The notes under the pieces were generated by a model. That model did not search any database. It had not been told where the DNA came from and saw nothing but the letters and a program-made list of their open reading frames with translations. From NCBI RefSeq assembly GCF_030719035.1, contig NZ_CP132203.1, forward strand, positions 5,908,501 to 5,972,500: DNA of 64,000 nucleotides. Reading direction: 5' to 3'. Positions 1-8,717 of this stretch are shown here, in pieces. Position numbers and translations under genes: made by a program. Origin of the DNA: Hahella sp. HNIBRBA332 (lineage in GTDB: Bacteria; Pseudomonadota; Gammaproteobacteria; Pseudomonadales; Oleiphilaceae). Within the stretch, counting starts at the first letter, position 1. The number at the start of each line of letters is the position of its first letter.

Positions 1-408
1 AGCGCGGCCATGTCTGATGACGGCGAACCCAGCGGCACGGCGGGAAAGCCGATATTGAACGTGCTGCAACATAAGGGCGTTGGCGATGTCATGGTGATCG
101 TCATTCGCTACTTTGGCGGCGTCAAACTGGGAGCGGGCGGATTGGTGAGAGCCTACTCCGGCGCCGCCCAGCAGGCGATGGTGGAATTGCCGGTTCAGCT
201 TCGGGAAACCCTGACCAGCATTAGCCTGAGCTGTGATTTTCGTCATGAGCAGGTATTGCGCTTATGGCTGGATCAACATGGCGCCCGTAATGTGACTGCG
301 GAATACGCAGAGCAAGTCACGCTCAGCGCCGAGTTGCCCCAGGATAAGCTGACCGCTTTGCAGGAGTTCGCCGCTGGTTTAGGGGTGACATTGACGGTTG
401 CGGAATAA
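1..408 (+). CDS. yigZ: YigZ/IMPACT family protein, 3' part
   Basis: The reading frame is open from base 1, so the gene starts upstream of the window and only the C-terminal part is present. The visible protein opens with the family signature SDDGEPSGTAGKPIL and continues with VIRYFGGVKLGAGGLVRAYS, both typical of the YigZ/IMPACT (UPF0029) domain. The remaining residues form the small C-terminal alpha/beta domain found in bacterial members. The molecular role of YigZ is not settled; eukaryotic IMPACT regulates the kinase Gcn2. The ATG at position 10 lies inside the conserved motif and cannot be the true start. Gene identity is sure, function is not. Confidence 0.9.
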   Translation, partial: SAAMSDDGEPSGTAGKPILNVLQHKGVGDVMVIVIRYFGGVKLGAGGLVRAYSGAAQQAMVELPVQLRETLTSISLSCDFRHEQVLRLWLDQHGARNVTAEYAEQVTLSAELPQDKLTALQEFAAGLGVTLTVAE

Positions 409-578
409 GTAAAGCGACTACTGTAACCTGTCAGTTAGCGCTTATAGGATAGTTGCCAGCGGCGTCCGCATAATTTCTAATGGTCGCGTTAGCGCCCGAA
501 TTGATAATCAGACCGAATGATTTAATCCGGACCTGCTTATGGGCGGGTTCGTTCAACTATAGCTGAGGAAGCCTGAGA

Positions 579-1340
579 ATGTTGCGAAAACATCTATTGC
601 CTTTAGTCGCCGCCCCTATTTTGAGCCTGGGCTTGGTGTCCGGTTGCGCTAATAGCGGCGCCTACACTGACTCCGCATTGACGCTGGGAGCAGGCGTGCT
701 GCAGGCCACCACCCTGTCGGAAGACCAGGTGAAATCCGTGTCCCAGCAGGCGGCGGATAAGATGGATAAAGAAAACAAAGTGGCCCCGTCCAGCAGCAAA
801 TACGCCAAGCGCTTGGAAGCCATTACCCGCAATCTGAAAAACACAGACGGGCTAACGCTGAACTACAAGGTTTATTTGTCCGATCAGATCAACGCTTTCG
901 CCATGGCGGATGGCACTGTGCGGGTATACTCCGGTCTGATGGACGTCATGCCCGACGACCAGGTGCTGGCGGTTATGCAGCATGAGATTGGCCACGTCAA
1001 ACTCAAACACAGCTACAAGCAGATGCGTGAGAAGATGCTGACGGATGCGGCGTTTCAGGCGGTGGTTTCAGCTGGCGGCACAGTGGGTGAACTGACTCAG
1101 TCGCAGTTGGGGCAAATCGCTTACGCCGCCGTCAATGCGCGGTTTTCTCAGGCGGATGAACTGGAGGCAGACGCCTATGCTGTGAAATCGCTAAAACGGT
1201 TGGGTAAAGACCCCTACGCCATGAAGCGCTCTATTGAGACCTTGCAGAAGAAAGTCGGTGGTGAATCCAGCTTCCTGAGTTCACATCCGTCCAATGAGAA
1301 GCGATTGGAGAAAATTCAGGAAGAGATCAATCGCCTGTAA
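579..1340 (+). CDS. M48 family metalloprotease, lipoprotein
   Basis: This 253-residue protein has a lipoprotein signal peptide with the lipobox LVSGC near residue 23, so it should be anchored to a membrane facing the periplasm. The zinc protease motif HEIGH lies at about residues 135-139, followed by a downstream acidic segment (ADELEADAYAV) that carries the third zinc ligand of M48 peptidases. The family (LoiP/YcaL/BepA relatives) degrades or helps assemble outer-membrane proteins. Unlike BepA there is no TPR tail, so LoiP or YcaL is the closer comparison. The start is supported by GAGGAAG upstream of the ATG. The gene stands alone between yigZ and a hydrolase-like gene. Confidence 0.88.
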   Translation: MLRKHLLPLVAAPILSLGLVSGCANSGAYTDSALTLGAGVLQATTLSEDQVKSVSQQAADKMDKENKVAPSSSKYAKRLEAITRNLKNTDGLTLNYKVYLSDQINAFAMADGTVRVYSGLMDVMPDDQVLAVMQHEIGHVKLKHSYKQMREKMLTDAAFQAVVSAGGTVGELTQSQLGQIAYAAVNARFSQADELEADAYAVKSLKRLGKDPYAMKRSIETLQKKVGGESSFLSSHPSNEKRLEKIQEEINRL

Positions 1341-1469
1341 CAAGTAAAGCCTTATCCAGATCAGGGAACGCTTGTTCTGGAGAGTGGATTGAGCGGCGCG
1401 CGTCGGTTTGGCGCCGCCGCAAAGCGGGACTACGCTTAAGAAAGTTCAACCAGACGCAGGGAGTGTGTG

Positions 1470-2810
1470 ATGGCCGCGACAACAATCAGTCCTGTAATCA
1501 GTAAGGCCGAACAGGAGTCCGGCTATACCGAACCCAACTTTCTCCCCTTTCCGGAAGAAAACGCCTGGAGCGATCTGGCCAAGGTCGTGCGCGGCGCGTT
1601 GAATATGTTTCCGCCGTTCTATCTGCAGTCCATTTTTGGGCCGATATCAAGCTGGCCGCCGCCACACCGAGAATTATCGGAATACACCATTCTCGACCTC
1701 TGGCGTTTAAAGCGTACGCTCGGGTTTCTGGCGGACGCCAATATCCCGGCTCATTCGCATCTTCCCAACAAATGGGCGCGGACCCTTCTTCCTCCTTTTA
1801 TCAACCGCCTGTTCTGGCGTCCTAGCGGCTACTTTCAGCAGTCGGACCCATTTGATTCCGTCACTTCATTCAGTCACGAACGCTGGTTTTTCCTCAATGG
1901 CATTTTGACCAACAAGGCCATTGCTGAGCTTAACTCGCAGCTGATCAGCCAGATGTTTCAGCGTCCGGTGACGGTTATTCACAATCAGACCAGTTCGTTT
2001 TTCTTGGACTTGTTTCAGTGCGCCGTGGGAAAAAGCTTCAAGATCGATCCCGATCTGGAGATTCCTCAGACCATGACCGAACCGGACGTAAAGGCGACTA
2101 TCGCGTTGCTGGAGGCGATGAAAAATCCGGCGCTGGAGCGGGTGGTGGCGCTCTGTCATTCGCAGGGAACTATCATCGCCGCCAATGTGCTGCGTGCGAT
2201 CAGTCGCGCGTTGAAAGCGTTGCAGAAATTGAAAGATAACCCGGAATGCAACGACTGGGCGAACCTGGAGTTTATTGATCGCTTGGCGCTGGCGCACCTT
2301 ACGCCGGATCAGTTTGACCTCATGGATAAGAGCGGTTTTAACGCTTACGCCATTAAATTGCTCAAGAAACTGGAGGTATATACCTTCGCCAATTGCGCCA
2401 ACACCATGACCTATATCGCCAAAGTAAATATGCCCATTGAGATGGGCGGTGGCGTAACCGCGCTGCCTTATATCGAAAACTTCGCTAATCAGTATGATCT
2501 GGTCGCCCGCCTTGGCGTCATCTCCCCGTTGCGGGAGACTGGCTCATCTATCATTGATATTGACGGACCACTCTATCTGCGTACGGATATCGACGCATGG
2601 GGGCATCTGCTGAACCAGCATTACTTGTACGCCATTAGCGATTACCTGTCGGCGCCTCAAGGAACCACCCGCAATCCTTATCAGCTAGAAGGCGATAATG
2701 CAGACAAAACGCCTAGACTTTACTGTTACTTCCGAGGCGATAGTCCAGAGCGGATAAAGTCGTTGGATGAAAATCTGCGAAGATTCCCTGTCGTATTGGA
2801 CATGGTTTGA
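1470..2810 (+). CDS. Putative alpha/beta hydrolase-like protein
   Basis: The 446-residue protein has no signal peptide and no certain family. The only catalytic hint is ALCHSQGTII around residue 230, which fits the nucleophile elbow of serine hydrolases in the relaxed form xHSQG. A histidine-containing segment (WGHLLNQHYL) near the C-terminus could supply the catalytic histidine. Lipid- or ester-directed activity is possible but unproven. The ATG at 1470 is preferred over the GTG at 1467 because GCAGGGAG lies at good spacing. The gene is monocistronic as far as can be seen, followed by a long AT-rich spacer. The hydrolase assignment is tentative. Confidence 0.6.
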   Translation: MAATTISPVISKAEQESGYTEPNFLPFPEENAWSDLAKVVRGALNMFPPFYLQSIFGPISSWPPPHRELSEYTILDLWRLKRTLGFLADANIPAHSHLPNKWARTLLPPFINRLFWRPSGYFQQSDPFDSVTSFSHERWFFLNGILTNKAIAELNSQLISQMFQRPVTVIHNQTSSFFLDLFQCAVGKSFKIDPDLEIPQTMTEPDVKATIALLEAMKNPALERVVALCHSQGTIIAANVLRAISRALKALQKLKDNPECNDWANLEFIDRLALAHLTPDQFDLMDKSGFNAYAIKLLKKLEVYTFANCANTMTYIAKVNMPIEMGGGVTALPYIENFANQYDLVARLGVISPLRETGSSIIDIDGPLYLRTDIDAWGHLLNQHYLYAISDYLSAPQGTTRNPYQLEGDNADKTPRLYCYFRGDSPERIKSLDENLRRFPVVLDMV

Positions 2811-3415
2811 TCTGTTTTTTCAGAGCGCCCTAGTTACCAAGGCCCAAAGTGGGGAGAAGTTGAGTCGTATCTCATACGCCGGTTTGTTGATTTTGTGATC
2901 AGTATCGCAAGTGAAAAGGCGAAACGAACTTGCTTTTAGTGTGAAAACTACAAGTGTAAAAAATTCTGACGATAATTCCCTTGTCATTCCTGTGAAATAC
3001 CGCTAGATAATAACTTCATGTTTAATCGGCTAATTGCAGTCGATAATGCCTCCTAAAATATGTGACACATTATTATCTTCGTTAGGAAGTTGTCTATTTA
3101 TAAAGGTATTGTTGAGTAAAAGACCACATATAGTCTCTTATGAATAATCCTAAGAGTCTATATTTAATATCCGCGAAATGTCGGGACTATTGCTTAGGGC
3201 CTATATCTTTTTTTTGTGAATATTTAAATGTGAAATCATCCATTGATTAAAATTTGTTAGGCCTATGTCTAAAGGCCGTGTCCATTAACTTTACTGAGAA
3301 AATATACTTTTATATTGGTTAAAAATATAACGATATGTTTTTTATTATATTTTTAAACCAGGGAATACTTTGTGCCTTTCGGGTAACTCCAAAATCAAAA
3401 TTATAAGGAGTAACC
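2811..3415. other. Long AT-rich spacer upstream of PEP-CTERM gene
   Basis: About 600 bases without a convincing gene on either strand. The sequence becomes markedly AT-rich from about 2930, unlike the flanking genes. It ends in a clear ribosome binding site (AAGGAG, about 3403-3408) for the next gene. I saw no confident sigma-54 or sigma-70 promoter, RNA gene or repeat. Confidence 0.5.
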
Positions 3416-4036
3416 ATGCACAAGGTTATTAATGCATTGTTTCTAGCAAGTAGTGCAGTGGCCTTTGTAGGGTCTGCTCAAGCCGCCATTGTAGACATTT
3501 ACACGGATCAAGCTGCTTGGGCGTTAACAACAGGAGCCTATGAGGTCGAAAGTTTCGACCGGGACGCGTTAACCTCAGGACTAAGTATTTCTTCAGGATG
3601 GAGCCACTCCACGGTCAGCGGCGGAAAGTTCTATGACCGTGTTAGCGACACCTATGCGCCCACCGTTTTCGCCTTTGAAGGCGGCGCCACCTCTTTTGGC
3701 GGCATTTGGGATTTGGCGGGCCCTGGAGGAGAGGGGACCGGCATCAAGATGGAAATTGAGCTGCTGGACGGCAGCAAGGTTGTCGAAGAAATGGCTCCGA
3801 CGTTGAGCGGTACTTTCTGGGGCTTCGCTCTGGACCAAGGCTTCTCATCGATCAAGTTCCTGGAAGGTTCTTTCGCTGCGCTGTTTGAAACTTACAGTCT
3901 GGATGAACTCTTTTTCACAGGAGTCGCCGGTAAAGACGCGGCTGAGACTAGCGAAGTTCCCGAGCCGGGAGTATTCGCATTGCTAGGTTTGGGCATGCTC
4001 GGTTTGTCGATGCGCAGGAGGTCTTCTCAAGCGTAA
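3416..4036 (+). CDS. PEP-CTERM sorting domain protein
   Basis: The 206-residue protein has an N-terminal signal peptide ending near AQA at residues 22-24 and a C-terminal sorting signal: VPEPG, a hydrophobic stretch and an arginine cluster (MRRRSS). This is the PEP-CTERM tripartite signal recognised by exosortase, so the protein should be exported, cleaved and released or anchored at the surface. The middle part has no recognised enzyme motif and resembles the secreted structural proteins commonly carrying this signal in polysaccharide-producing Gram-negatives. No exosortase or exopolysaccharide genes are in the window. The start is well supported by AAGGAG eight bases before the ATG. Confidence 0.88.
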   Translation: MHKVINALFLASSAVAFVGSAQAAIVDIYTDQAAWALTTGAYEVESFDRDALTSGLSISSGWSHSTVSGGKFYDRVSDTYAPTVFAFEGGATSFGGIWDLAGPGGEGTGIKMEIELLDGSKVVEEMAPTLSGTFWGFALDQGFSSIKFLEGSFAALFETYSLDELFFTGVAGKDAAETSEVPEPGVFALLGLGMLGLSMRRRSSQA

Positions 4037-4175
4037 CCGACGTTACCGATGGAATAGGCCGGCGGAGACGTCGGCCTGAACCAGGAGTTAGCTCAAAAAC
4101 TCCCTTTCCATTTTTTGCGAGAGTGCGCTGCTGCGTTAGCGCCAATGATGTACTCGCTCCTTTTCCCGCTTCTTG

Positions 4176-4442
4176 TCACATTGAACGCAAGTGCGTCGGG
4201 ACGATTCTTTCTTCCAGAATTTCTGGAACCATTAGACAAAGCTCCCAGTAGACGCCGTCTTCTTTTTCCGAACGGTGAGAAGCGAAGCTGTATCCCAGCC
4301 GGCTCAACACATTTTCAATTCGTTTCGTGGAGAATTCAGGTCCGACTTTGAAAACTCCATTAGAGCGCCCAATACACCTGGCTTCCCGCACCATGCGAAA
4401 CAACTGTCGCTCAAACTCCTGAGATGTTTTCTTGGTGGTCAT
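4176..4442 (-). CDS. Small hypothetical protein
   Basis: An 88-residue protein with balanced composition and many charged residues (MTTKKTSQEFERQLFRMVREAR at the start, given here as the opening of the frame in two parts: MTTKKTSQEF then ERQLFRMVREAR). No family is recognised. The frame can begin at the ATG at 4442 or at a GTG two codons upstream. It has no signal peptide or membrane segment and reads like a soluble cytoplasmic protein. A competing frame on the other strand is poorer in composition. Moderate confidence that it is a real gene; function unknown. Confidence 0.5.
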   Translation of the reverse strand: MTTKKTSQEFERQLFRMVREARCIGRSNGVFKVGPEFSTKRIENVLSRLGYSFASHRSEKEDGVYWELCLMVPEILEERIVPTHLRSM

Positions 4443-4675
4443 GTTCACCGTACTTGGTCTTGCTGAGTGTTGGTTTTGAGTCGAACTTCCCGGACTTAAT
4501 AGACGAGCTTAACTATGCGGGCCGCCTGTCTCAGCGTTAGGGAATAGTGCGATAACCACAAAAAGTGCGGCCAACAACACTTGTATGAATATGATATAAA
4601 AACATCAAGTTATCAATATTTTTTAAACTGATTATTAAGTGTTCGAAAAAGCGAAGACCCAAGGCAAACGGCTAA

Positions 4676-4706
4676 GCAGGCCGCGGCGTCGTCGCTGTGC
4701 GGCCTG
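4676..4706. terminator. Inverted repeat downstream of acnA
   Basis: CAGGCCGC and GCGGCCTG form a perfect 8-base inverted repeat separated by 14 bases, about 40 bases past the acnA stop. It lacks a U-rich tail, so termination is only a possibility. The rest of 4443-4743 holds no gene. Confidence 0.35.
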
Positions 4707-4743
4707 GATAGTCTCTTAACGCAATTTGAGCGCGGCCTGAGCT

Positions 4744-7416
4744 TCAGGATGTCGACTTGCTGGCCAGGTCTCTCACCACATACTGCAGAATTCCCCCATG
4801 ACGGTAGTAATCCCACTCAGTTGGCGTATCAATGCGTACGTCCATGTCGAAAGTCTTCTTCGAACCTTCTTTATCTACGGCGGTGACAGTAATTGATTTG
4901 GGCGCGCTTTCCAGAGAACCGAAGGAGTAAGTTTCCTCTCCGTTGAGGTTCAATGTCTGCGCAGATTCTCCGCCCTTGAACTGGAGAGGCAAGACGCCGA
5001 AGCCAACCAAATTGGAACGGTGGATACGCTCATAGCTTTCCGCCAAGACTACTCGCACTCCAAGTAGGCTCACCCCTTTGGCGGCCCAATCGCGACTTGA
5101 GCCTGAGCCATACTCTTTCCCGGCGATGACAATCAGCGGAGTTCCGTCTTCCCGGTAGCGTGAGGCGGCGTCGAAGATACTGACGACATCGCCGCTGGGC
5201 CAGTGTGTCGTCCAGCCGCCTTCCGTACCCGGCGCCAGTTGGTTGCGCAATCTGACATTGGCGAAGGTGCCGCGCATCATCACTTCATGATTGCCGCGAC
5301 GACTGCCGAGACTATTGAAATCCCGTTGCTCGACGCCGCATTCGAGCAAATATTTGCCAGCGGGGCTATCCGGCGCGATAGAGCCGGCAGGGGAGATGTG
5401 GTCGGTGGTGATGGAGTCGCCCACTTTCACTAATGCCCGCGCCTGTTCAATTTTTGGCAAAGGCGGTGGCGATAGGGTCATGCCGTCAAAGAACGGCGGT
5501 TTCTTGATGTAGCTGGAGTCGGGCCAGTCATAGGTTTTACCTTCTGGAACCGGCAACGCGCGCCAGGCGTCAGTCCCTGCAAAAACATCTGCATATTGGC
5601 TGCGATAGCGCTCTGAAGAAACCGTGGCGGCGATGAGATCGGCGACTTCTTTTTGCGAAGGCCAAATATCCTTCAAATACACATCCTCGCCATTTTTATC
5701 CTGGCCAAGAGGGTCTTTGTAAATATCCATACGCATGGAGCCAGCCAGGGCATAGGCGACCACTAATGGCGGCGAGGCCAGATAGTTGGCGCGTACCTCT
5801 GGATGTATGCGGCCTTCGAAGTTGCGGTTACCGGATAAGACGGACGCCACCATGAGTTTGTCTTTGCGAATGGCGTTTTGAATCGCCTCCGGCAGTGGAC
5901 CGGAATTACCGATGCAGGTCGTGCAACCGAATCCAACCAGATTGAAGCCTAGGGCATCCAAATCATCCATTAGCTCCGCGGCTTTGAGATAAGCCGGCAC
6001 GACCTGAGAACCCGGCGCGAGGGACGTTTTCACCCAGGGTTTGACGTTTAGCCCGCGCTGTCGCGCATTTCTCGCCACTAACCCTGCCGCCAACATGACC
6101 GCTGGGTTAGACGTGTTGGTGCAAGACGTAATGGCGGCGATCACCACATCCCCATGTTGGAGATGATGAGGCTCCCCGTTGTGTTTTTGCCCCGCCATAC
6201 TGTTGGAAGCGGAGCTCAGGTCCAGATAATCCTGCAGGGTGTTTTCAAAGGACGCTTTGGCGTCGGAGAGCGCGACGCGGTCCTGGGGACGCTTGGGGCC
6301 GGCCAGGCTGGGCGTGACTGAGCCCAGGTCCAGCGTCAAAGTATCACTATATTCCGCCGGGCTGGAGCCGGTTTCCCGCCATAGTCCCTGGGCTTTGGCG
6401 TAGGTTTCCACCAGATTGATCAGACTGTCTTCTCTGCCTGAAAGCTTAAGGTAGGCTAAAGTCTCTTTATCCACAGGGAAGATGCCGCAGGTGGCGCCAT
6501 ACTCCGGCGCCATATTGGCGATGGTGGCGCGGTCAGCCAAGGGCAGGTGATCGAGACCATCGCCATAAAACTCGACGAATTTACCCACCACGCCTTTCTT
6601 GCGCAGTATTTGCGTGACAGTGAGAACGAGGTCTGTGGCGGTCGCGCCTTCGGCGAGCTTGCCGGTGAATTTGAAGCCCACGACTTCCGGCGCCAGCATG
6701 CTCACCGGTTGCCCCAGCATGGCGGCTTCTGCTTCAATACCGCCAACGCCCCAGCCCAGTATGCCGAGGCCATTGATCATGGTGGTGTGAGAATCAGTGC
6801 CTACCAGCGTGTCGGGATAAGCGAACCACTCACCGTCGATTTCTTTCTGCATCACCACCTGTCCCAGATATTCCAGGTTCACTTGATGTACGATGCCGGT
6901 GCCGGGAGGCACTACTCTGAAGTTGGAAAACGCTTTTTGTCCCCAACGCAGAAACTTGTAACGTTCTTCATTGCGCTCGAATTCAATTTGAGTGTTGCGC
7001 GCAAGGGCGTCGTTGTCACCGAAATAGTCGACCATCACGGAATGGTCGATGACCAGATCTACTGGCTCAAGGGGATTAATCAACTTGGGATCGCCGCCGA
7101 GACTCATCATCGCGTCGCGCATGGCGGCCAGATCCACTACCACTGGAACCCCGGTGAAATCCTGTAAGACAACCCGCGCTGGCGTGAACGCAACCTGCGT
7201 GCTGGGTTGGGCGTTGGCGTCCCATTGCGCGAGAGCGGCGATGTCATCTTTGGTGATGCTATAACCATCTTCCCGCCGCAACAGATTTTCCAGCAGGATC
7301 TTGATGGAATAGGGCAGCCTTTCGACCTTATATTCCGCCGGCATTGAAGGTAACCGATGGATGCGATAGCTGCGGTCTCCGACGGATAAATTGGAGAGAG
7401 TGTTAAAACTATTCAT
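4744..7416 (-). CDS. acnA: Aconitate hydratase AcnA
   Basis: This 890-residue protein is a full-length aconitase A of the IRP1-like type, converting citrate to isocitrate in the TCA cycle through a [4Fe-4S] cluster. Cluster cysteines are visible in SCTNTSNP (about residue 432) and GFGCTTCIGNSG (about 498 and 501). The N-terminal YKVERLPYSIKILLENLLR and the swivel domain GKEYGSGSSRDWAAKG near the C-terminus are family signatures. It lies 35 bases downstream of a small membrane gene on the same strand, and a Fur-like site precedes the pair, so iron-responsive expression of the pair is plausible. Nothing is truncated. Confidence 0.97.
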   Translation of the reverse strand: MNSFNTLSNLSVGDRSYRIHRLPSMPAEYKVERLPYSIKILLENLLRREDGYSITKDDIAALAQWDANAQPSTQVAFTPARVVLQDFTGVPVVVDLAAMRDAMMSLGGDPKLINPLEPVDLVIDHSVMVDYFGDNDALARNTQIEFERNEERYKFLRWGQKAFSNFRVVPPGTGIVHQVNLEYLGQVVMQKEIDGEWFAYPDTLVGTDSHTTMINGLGILGWGVGGIEAEAAMLGQPVSMLAPEVVGFKFTGKLAEGATATDLVLTVTQILRKKGVVGKFVEFYGDGLDHLPLADRATIANMAPEYGATCGIFPVDKETLAYLKLSGREDSLINLVETYAKAQGLWRETGSSPAEYSDTLTLDLGSVTPSLAGPKRPQDRVALSDAKASFENTLQDYLDLSSASNSMAGQKHNGEPHHLQHGDVVIAAITSCTNTSNPAVMLAAGLVARNARQRGLNVKPWVKTSLAPGSQVVPAYLKAAELMDDLDALGFNLVGFGCTTCIGNSGPLPEAIQNAIRKDKLMVASVLSGNRNFEGRIHPEVRANYLASPPLVVAYALAGSMRMDIYKDPLGQDKNGEDVYLKDIWPSQKEVADLIAATVSSERYRSQYADVFAGTDAWRALPVPEGKTYDWPDSSYIKKPPFFDGMTLSPPPLPKIEQARALVKVGDSITTDHISPAGSIAPDSPAGKYLLECGVEQRDFNSLGSRRGNHEVMMRGTFANVRLRNQLAPGTEGGWTTHWPSGDVVSIFDAASRYREDGTPLIVIAGKEYGSGSSRDWAAKGVSLLGVRVVLAESYERIHRSNLVGFGVLPLQFKGGESAQTLNLNGEETYSFGSLESAPKSITVTAVDKEGSKKTFDMDVRIDTPTEWDYYRHGGILQYVVRDLASKSTS

Positions 7417-7451
7417 GGCGCCTCCTTGATCCGCCTGGTCGGGAAGGAAGG

Positions 7452-7682
7452 TTAACCGCTTGCGGCGCCGGCTCCATGTACTGCTGCATTGGGAGAGGAG
7501 GCGGGCTTGGATAACCGGCCGAACCGTTCCCAGGCCTTTTCATGAAAGAAATAGGCTACAGTGTTGCACAGTGGCTCCACTAATGCGATAGCGCCTCCGA
7601 CGATGAGGTCGCCGGTTAACAGGTACCCGACAGTGAAGGCGACGCTGAAATGGATGATGGCGAAGGTTAACGTTTTGATCAT
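7452..7682 (-). CDS. DUF2061-like small membrane protein
   Basis: A 76-residue protein with two hydrophobic segments (about residues 5-22 and 27-46) and the motif VGGAIALVEPLCNTVAYFFHEKAW, shown here as VGGAIALVEP and NTVAYFFHEKAW. This matches the DUF2061 family of small inner-membrane proteins, whose function is unknown. The start has GGGGGAG at ideal spacing. It is the first gene of a likely two-gene unit with acnA, and a Fur-like box lies about 50 bases upstream of its start. Confidence 0.8.
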   Translation of the reverse strand: MIKTLTFAIIHFSVAFTVGYLLTGDLIVGGAIALVEPLCNTVAYFFHEKAWERFGRLSKPASSPNAAVHGAGAASG

Positions 7683-7730
7683 GTCTGACTCCCCCGTACC
7701 ACGGTAGCCGTTTATGTGTCAGGGGTAGAT

Positions 7731-7749
7731 TAGAATGATTCTCATTATT
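7731..7749. promoter_or_regulatory. Fur-box-like site upstream of DUF2061-acnA
   Basis: The sequence around AATGATTCTCATTATT matches the 19-base Fur consensus at 14 positions by eye. It lies about 50-70 bases upstream of the first gene of the DUF2061-acnA pair. Fur control is inferred from the match only. Confidence 0.6.
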
Positions 7750-7869
7750 GTAAAAGGTAATCATAACTATGCTTCCGATTGATATGTTTAATCAGATGCA
7801 GGAGTGAATACTGGTGTTTTTAAGTAATGAGCGCCAGAGTGGATTGCTAATACAGGACGCAGATCCAGC

Positions 7870-8436
7870 TCAGAGTTGTTGATGATAAACCTGATAGCCA
7901 ATCCATAGAATTGAGCCTAGCAACCCCAGATAACCCAGCACTAATCCGGTGATAGCCAGTCCTGCGCCGGTCAGCACGCCAGCGCTTTCCCGAATTTTGT
8001 GGAGGGCGATATGTCCACAGATGATCGCTATCAGGGAACCAAAGAAGAACAGCCCGATAAGGCTGAAGATAAAGCTGGTGACCGCCAGGCCGGAGGTGTG
8101 GGAAAACGTGGCTTTGCCCGATGTCGGGTTGGTGTTGACGCGTTCTCTCGATTGCGATTGCGATTGCGACGACGGGGGCGTATGCGCAGCGGGAGAAGGG
8201 CTAACTGCTTGAGCTGACGCGCCTGGCGCAGGCGTTGGCTCTGGTGTGGCGGCTCTTTCCAGGAAATAGATTTCCGTCGCCAGTGTACCTAGCGGCAGGA
8301 AGTCCACTTTGTCTCCCCGTCGTGGCGCTTCCTGACTTTTCCACTCAGCCAGGCTAAAGGCGTAACGGTTGCCTTGATGACATCTCAACACGCCTTCACG
8401 GTTGTTATGGTTGATATCAAGCACTACTCCGTCCAT
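7870..8436 (-). CDS. DUF4190 membrane protein with N-terminal nucleic-acid-binding-like domain
   Basis: The 188-residue protein has three parts. Residues 1-65 form a small beta-rich domain (GVVLDINHNNREGVLRCHQG) similar to cold-shock-like beta-barrels often found at the head of membrane proteins. A proline/serine/glutamine-rich linker follows. The C-terminal DUF4190 domain has two membrane segments with the family motif SGLAVTSFIFSLIGL and GHIALHKIRES. The function is unknown. The ATG at 8436 has AGGTGAG upstream; a GTG three codons earlier is an alternative start. Confidence 0.75.
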   Translation of the reverse strand: MDGVVLDINHNNREGVLRCHQGNRYAFSLAEWKSQEAPRRGDKVDFLPLGTLATEIYFLERAATPEPTPAPGASAQAVSPSPAAHTPPSSQSQSQSRERVNTNPTSGKATFSHTSGLAVTSFIFSLIGLFFFGSLIAIICGHIALHKIRESAGVLTGAGLAITGLVLGYLGLLGSILWIGYQVYHQQL

Positions 8437-8653
8437 ATCTCTCACCTAAGTCTGCTGGAACTCTATATGCGTCATTTGGAAAATAGGGAAGCCGGTTAGT
8501 GTAACGGACGCAAACAGCGGAAGTAGCCTGGGGCAAACCCTAGGGCGTTGGGTCGCTTTACTGGAAAAATATCAAATAGAATCAGAGAGAAAGCACCGTT
8601 TATCCAGTCCTTGTCGGACTGCTTATGTAGATGGGAAGGATGCGATGAGCAAC

Positions 8654-8676
8654 GGGCGGACATGGCTTTTCCGCCC
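8654..8676. terminator. Hairpin downstream of binding-protein gene
   Basis: GGGCGGA and TCCGCCC form a perfect 7-base stem with a 9-base loop, about 40 bases past the stop of the minus-strand binding-protein gene. No clear U-tract follows, so this is a candidate only. The spacer 8446-8717 holds no gene. Confidence 0.4.
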
Positions 8677-8717
8677 TGTGCGGTTGAAGGAGATGGGCGC
8701 AGAGGAGGCTAAACCGG

